From assembly GCA_002348585.1 (NCBI GenBank), contig DEBO01000058.1:964-64963 (forward strand): a DNA stretch of 64,000 bases, given 5' to 3'. The stretch is from Alphaproteobacteria bacterium UBA2954 (GTDB taxonomy: Bacteria; Pseudomonadota; Alphaproteobacteria; Puniceispirillales; Puniceispirillaceae). The notes beneath the pieces are model-generated. The model was given only the letters and a program-made list of their open reading frames with translations. It did not search any database and was not told the origin of the DNA. Position numbers and translations under genes: made by a program. Below, in pieces: positions 63,740 to 64,000 of this stretch; the stretch's first letter is position 1, and each line of letters begins with the position of its first letter.

Positions 63740-64000
<261 letters not shown>

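Overview
The window looks like a chromosomal segment of a marine-type alphaproteobacterium of moderate to low GC. Supporting markers are COQ9 divergent from rpsU, a GapR/DUF2312 protein, DUF1244, DUF465, a SufE-like protein, a GlxA-family regulator and proton-translocating transhydrogenase genes. The gene content would suit the SAR116 (Puniceispirillum) group, but that placement is inference. No rRNA, tRNA, CRISPR array, insertion sequence or phage gene was seen.

Layout. Positions 1-7179 hold core metabolism: a DUF465 gene tail, purE-purK, metA, COQ9/rpsU and pntA-pntB. Positions 7254-42112 form one large surface-polysaccharide locus, visibly richer in A+T than its flanks. Its left arm is on the minus strand and reads from 28951 down to 7254: cysD, cysNC, wecB, wecC, a second nucleotide-sugar dehydrogenase, a SpsF-like cytidylyltransferase, a Gfo/Idh oxidoreductase, a DegT aminotransferase, an epimerase, asnB, heparinase II/III, a capsule-type protein, a Wzy-like polymerase, a beta-propeller protein, a flippase-like protein and a CapD/WbpM dehydratase. 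Its right arm is on the plus strand from 29578 to 39764: a short NeuB-like synthase, two formyltransferase-fold proteins, a NodB deacetylase, an AsnB paralogue, a WbpG-like amidotransferase, a small unknown protein, a hexapeptide acyltransferase, a GT4, a WbpV/WreQ-like reductase and the initiating sugar-phosphate transferase. A Wzz-like chain-length protein and a UDP-glucuronate 4-epimerase follow on the minus strand. The two arms diverge from a 626-base intergenic region with inverted repeats.

Together these genes suggest a Wzx/Wzy-type glycan started on an Und-PP-linked 6-deoxy-HexNAc (probably QuiNAc). It could be elongated with HexNAc-uronic acids and a modified, possibly nonulosonic, sugar carrying formyl, amidino or amide groups. 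The ATP-sulfurylase/APS-kinase genes could supply PAPS for sulfation, although no sulfotransferase is visible.

Positions 42351-64000 return to housekeeping and transport: a TauD-type dioxygenase with a DMT exporter, a five-gene branched-chain-amino-acid-type ABC transporter whose last ATPase carries a histone-H1-like lysine/alanine-rich tail, two further transporters, a GT4, an Lrp-type regulator, two RNA-methyltransferase-type genes, fhs with a GbdR-like regulator, sufE, a GT39, mntR, DUF1244, gapR-like, pyrF and the C-terminal part of trxB. Start codons were adjusted from family alignments recalled from memory and from Shine-Dalgarno sites where these were visible.
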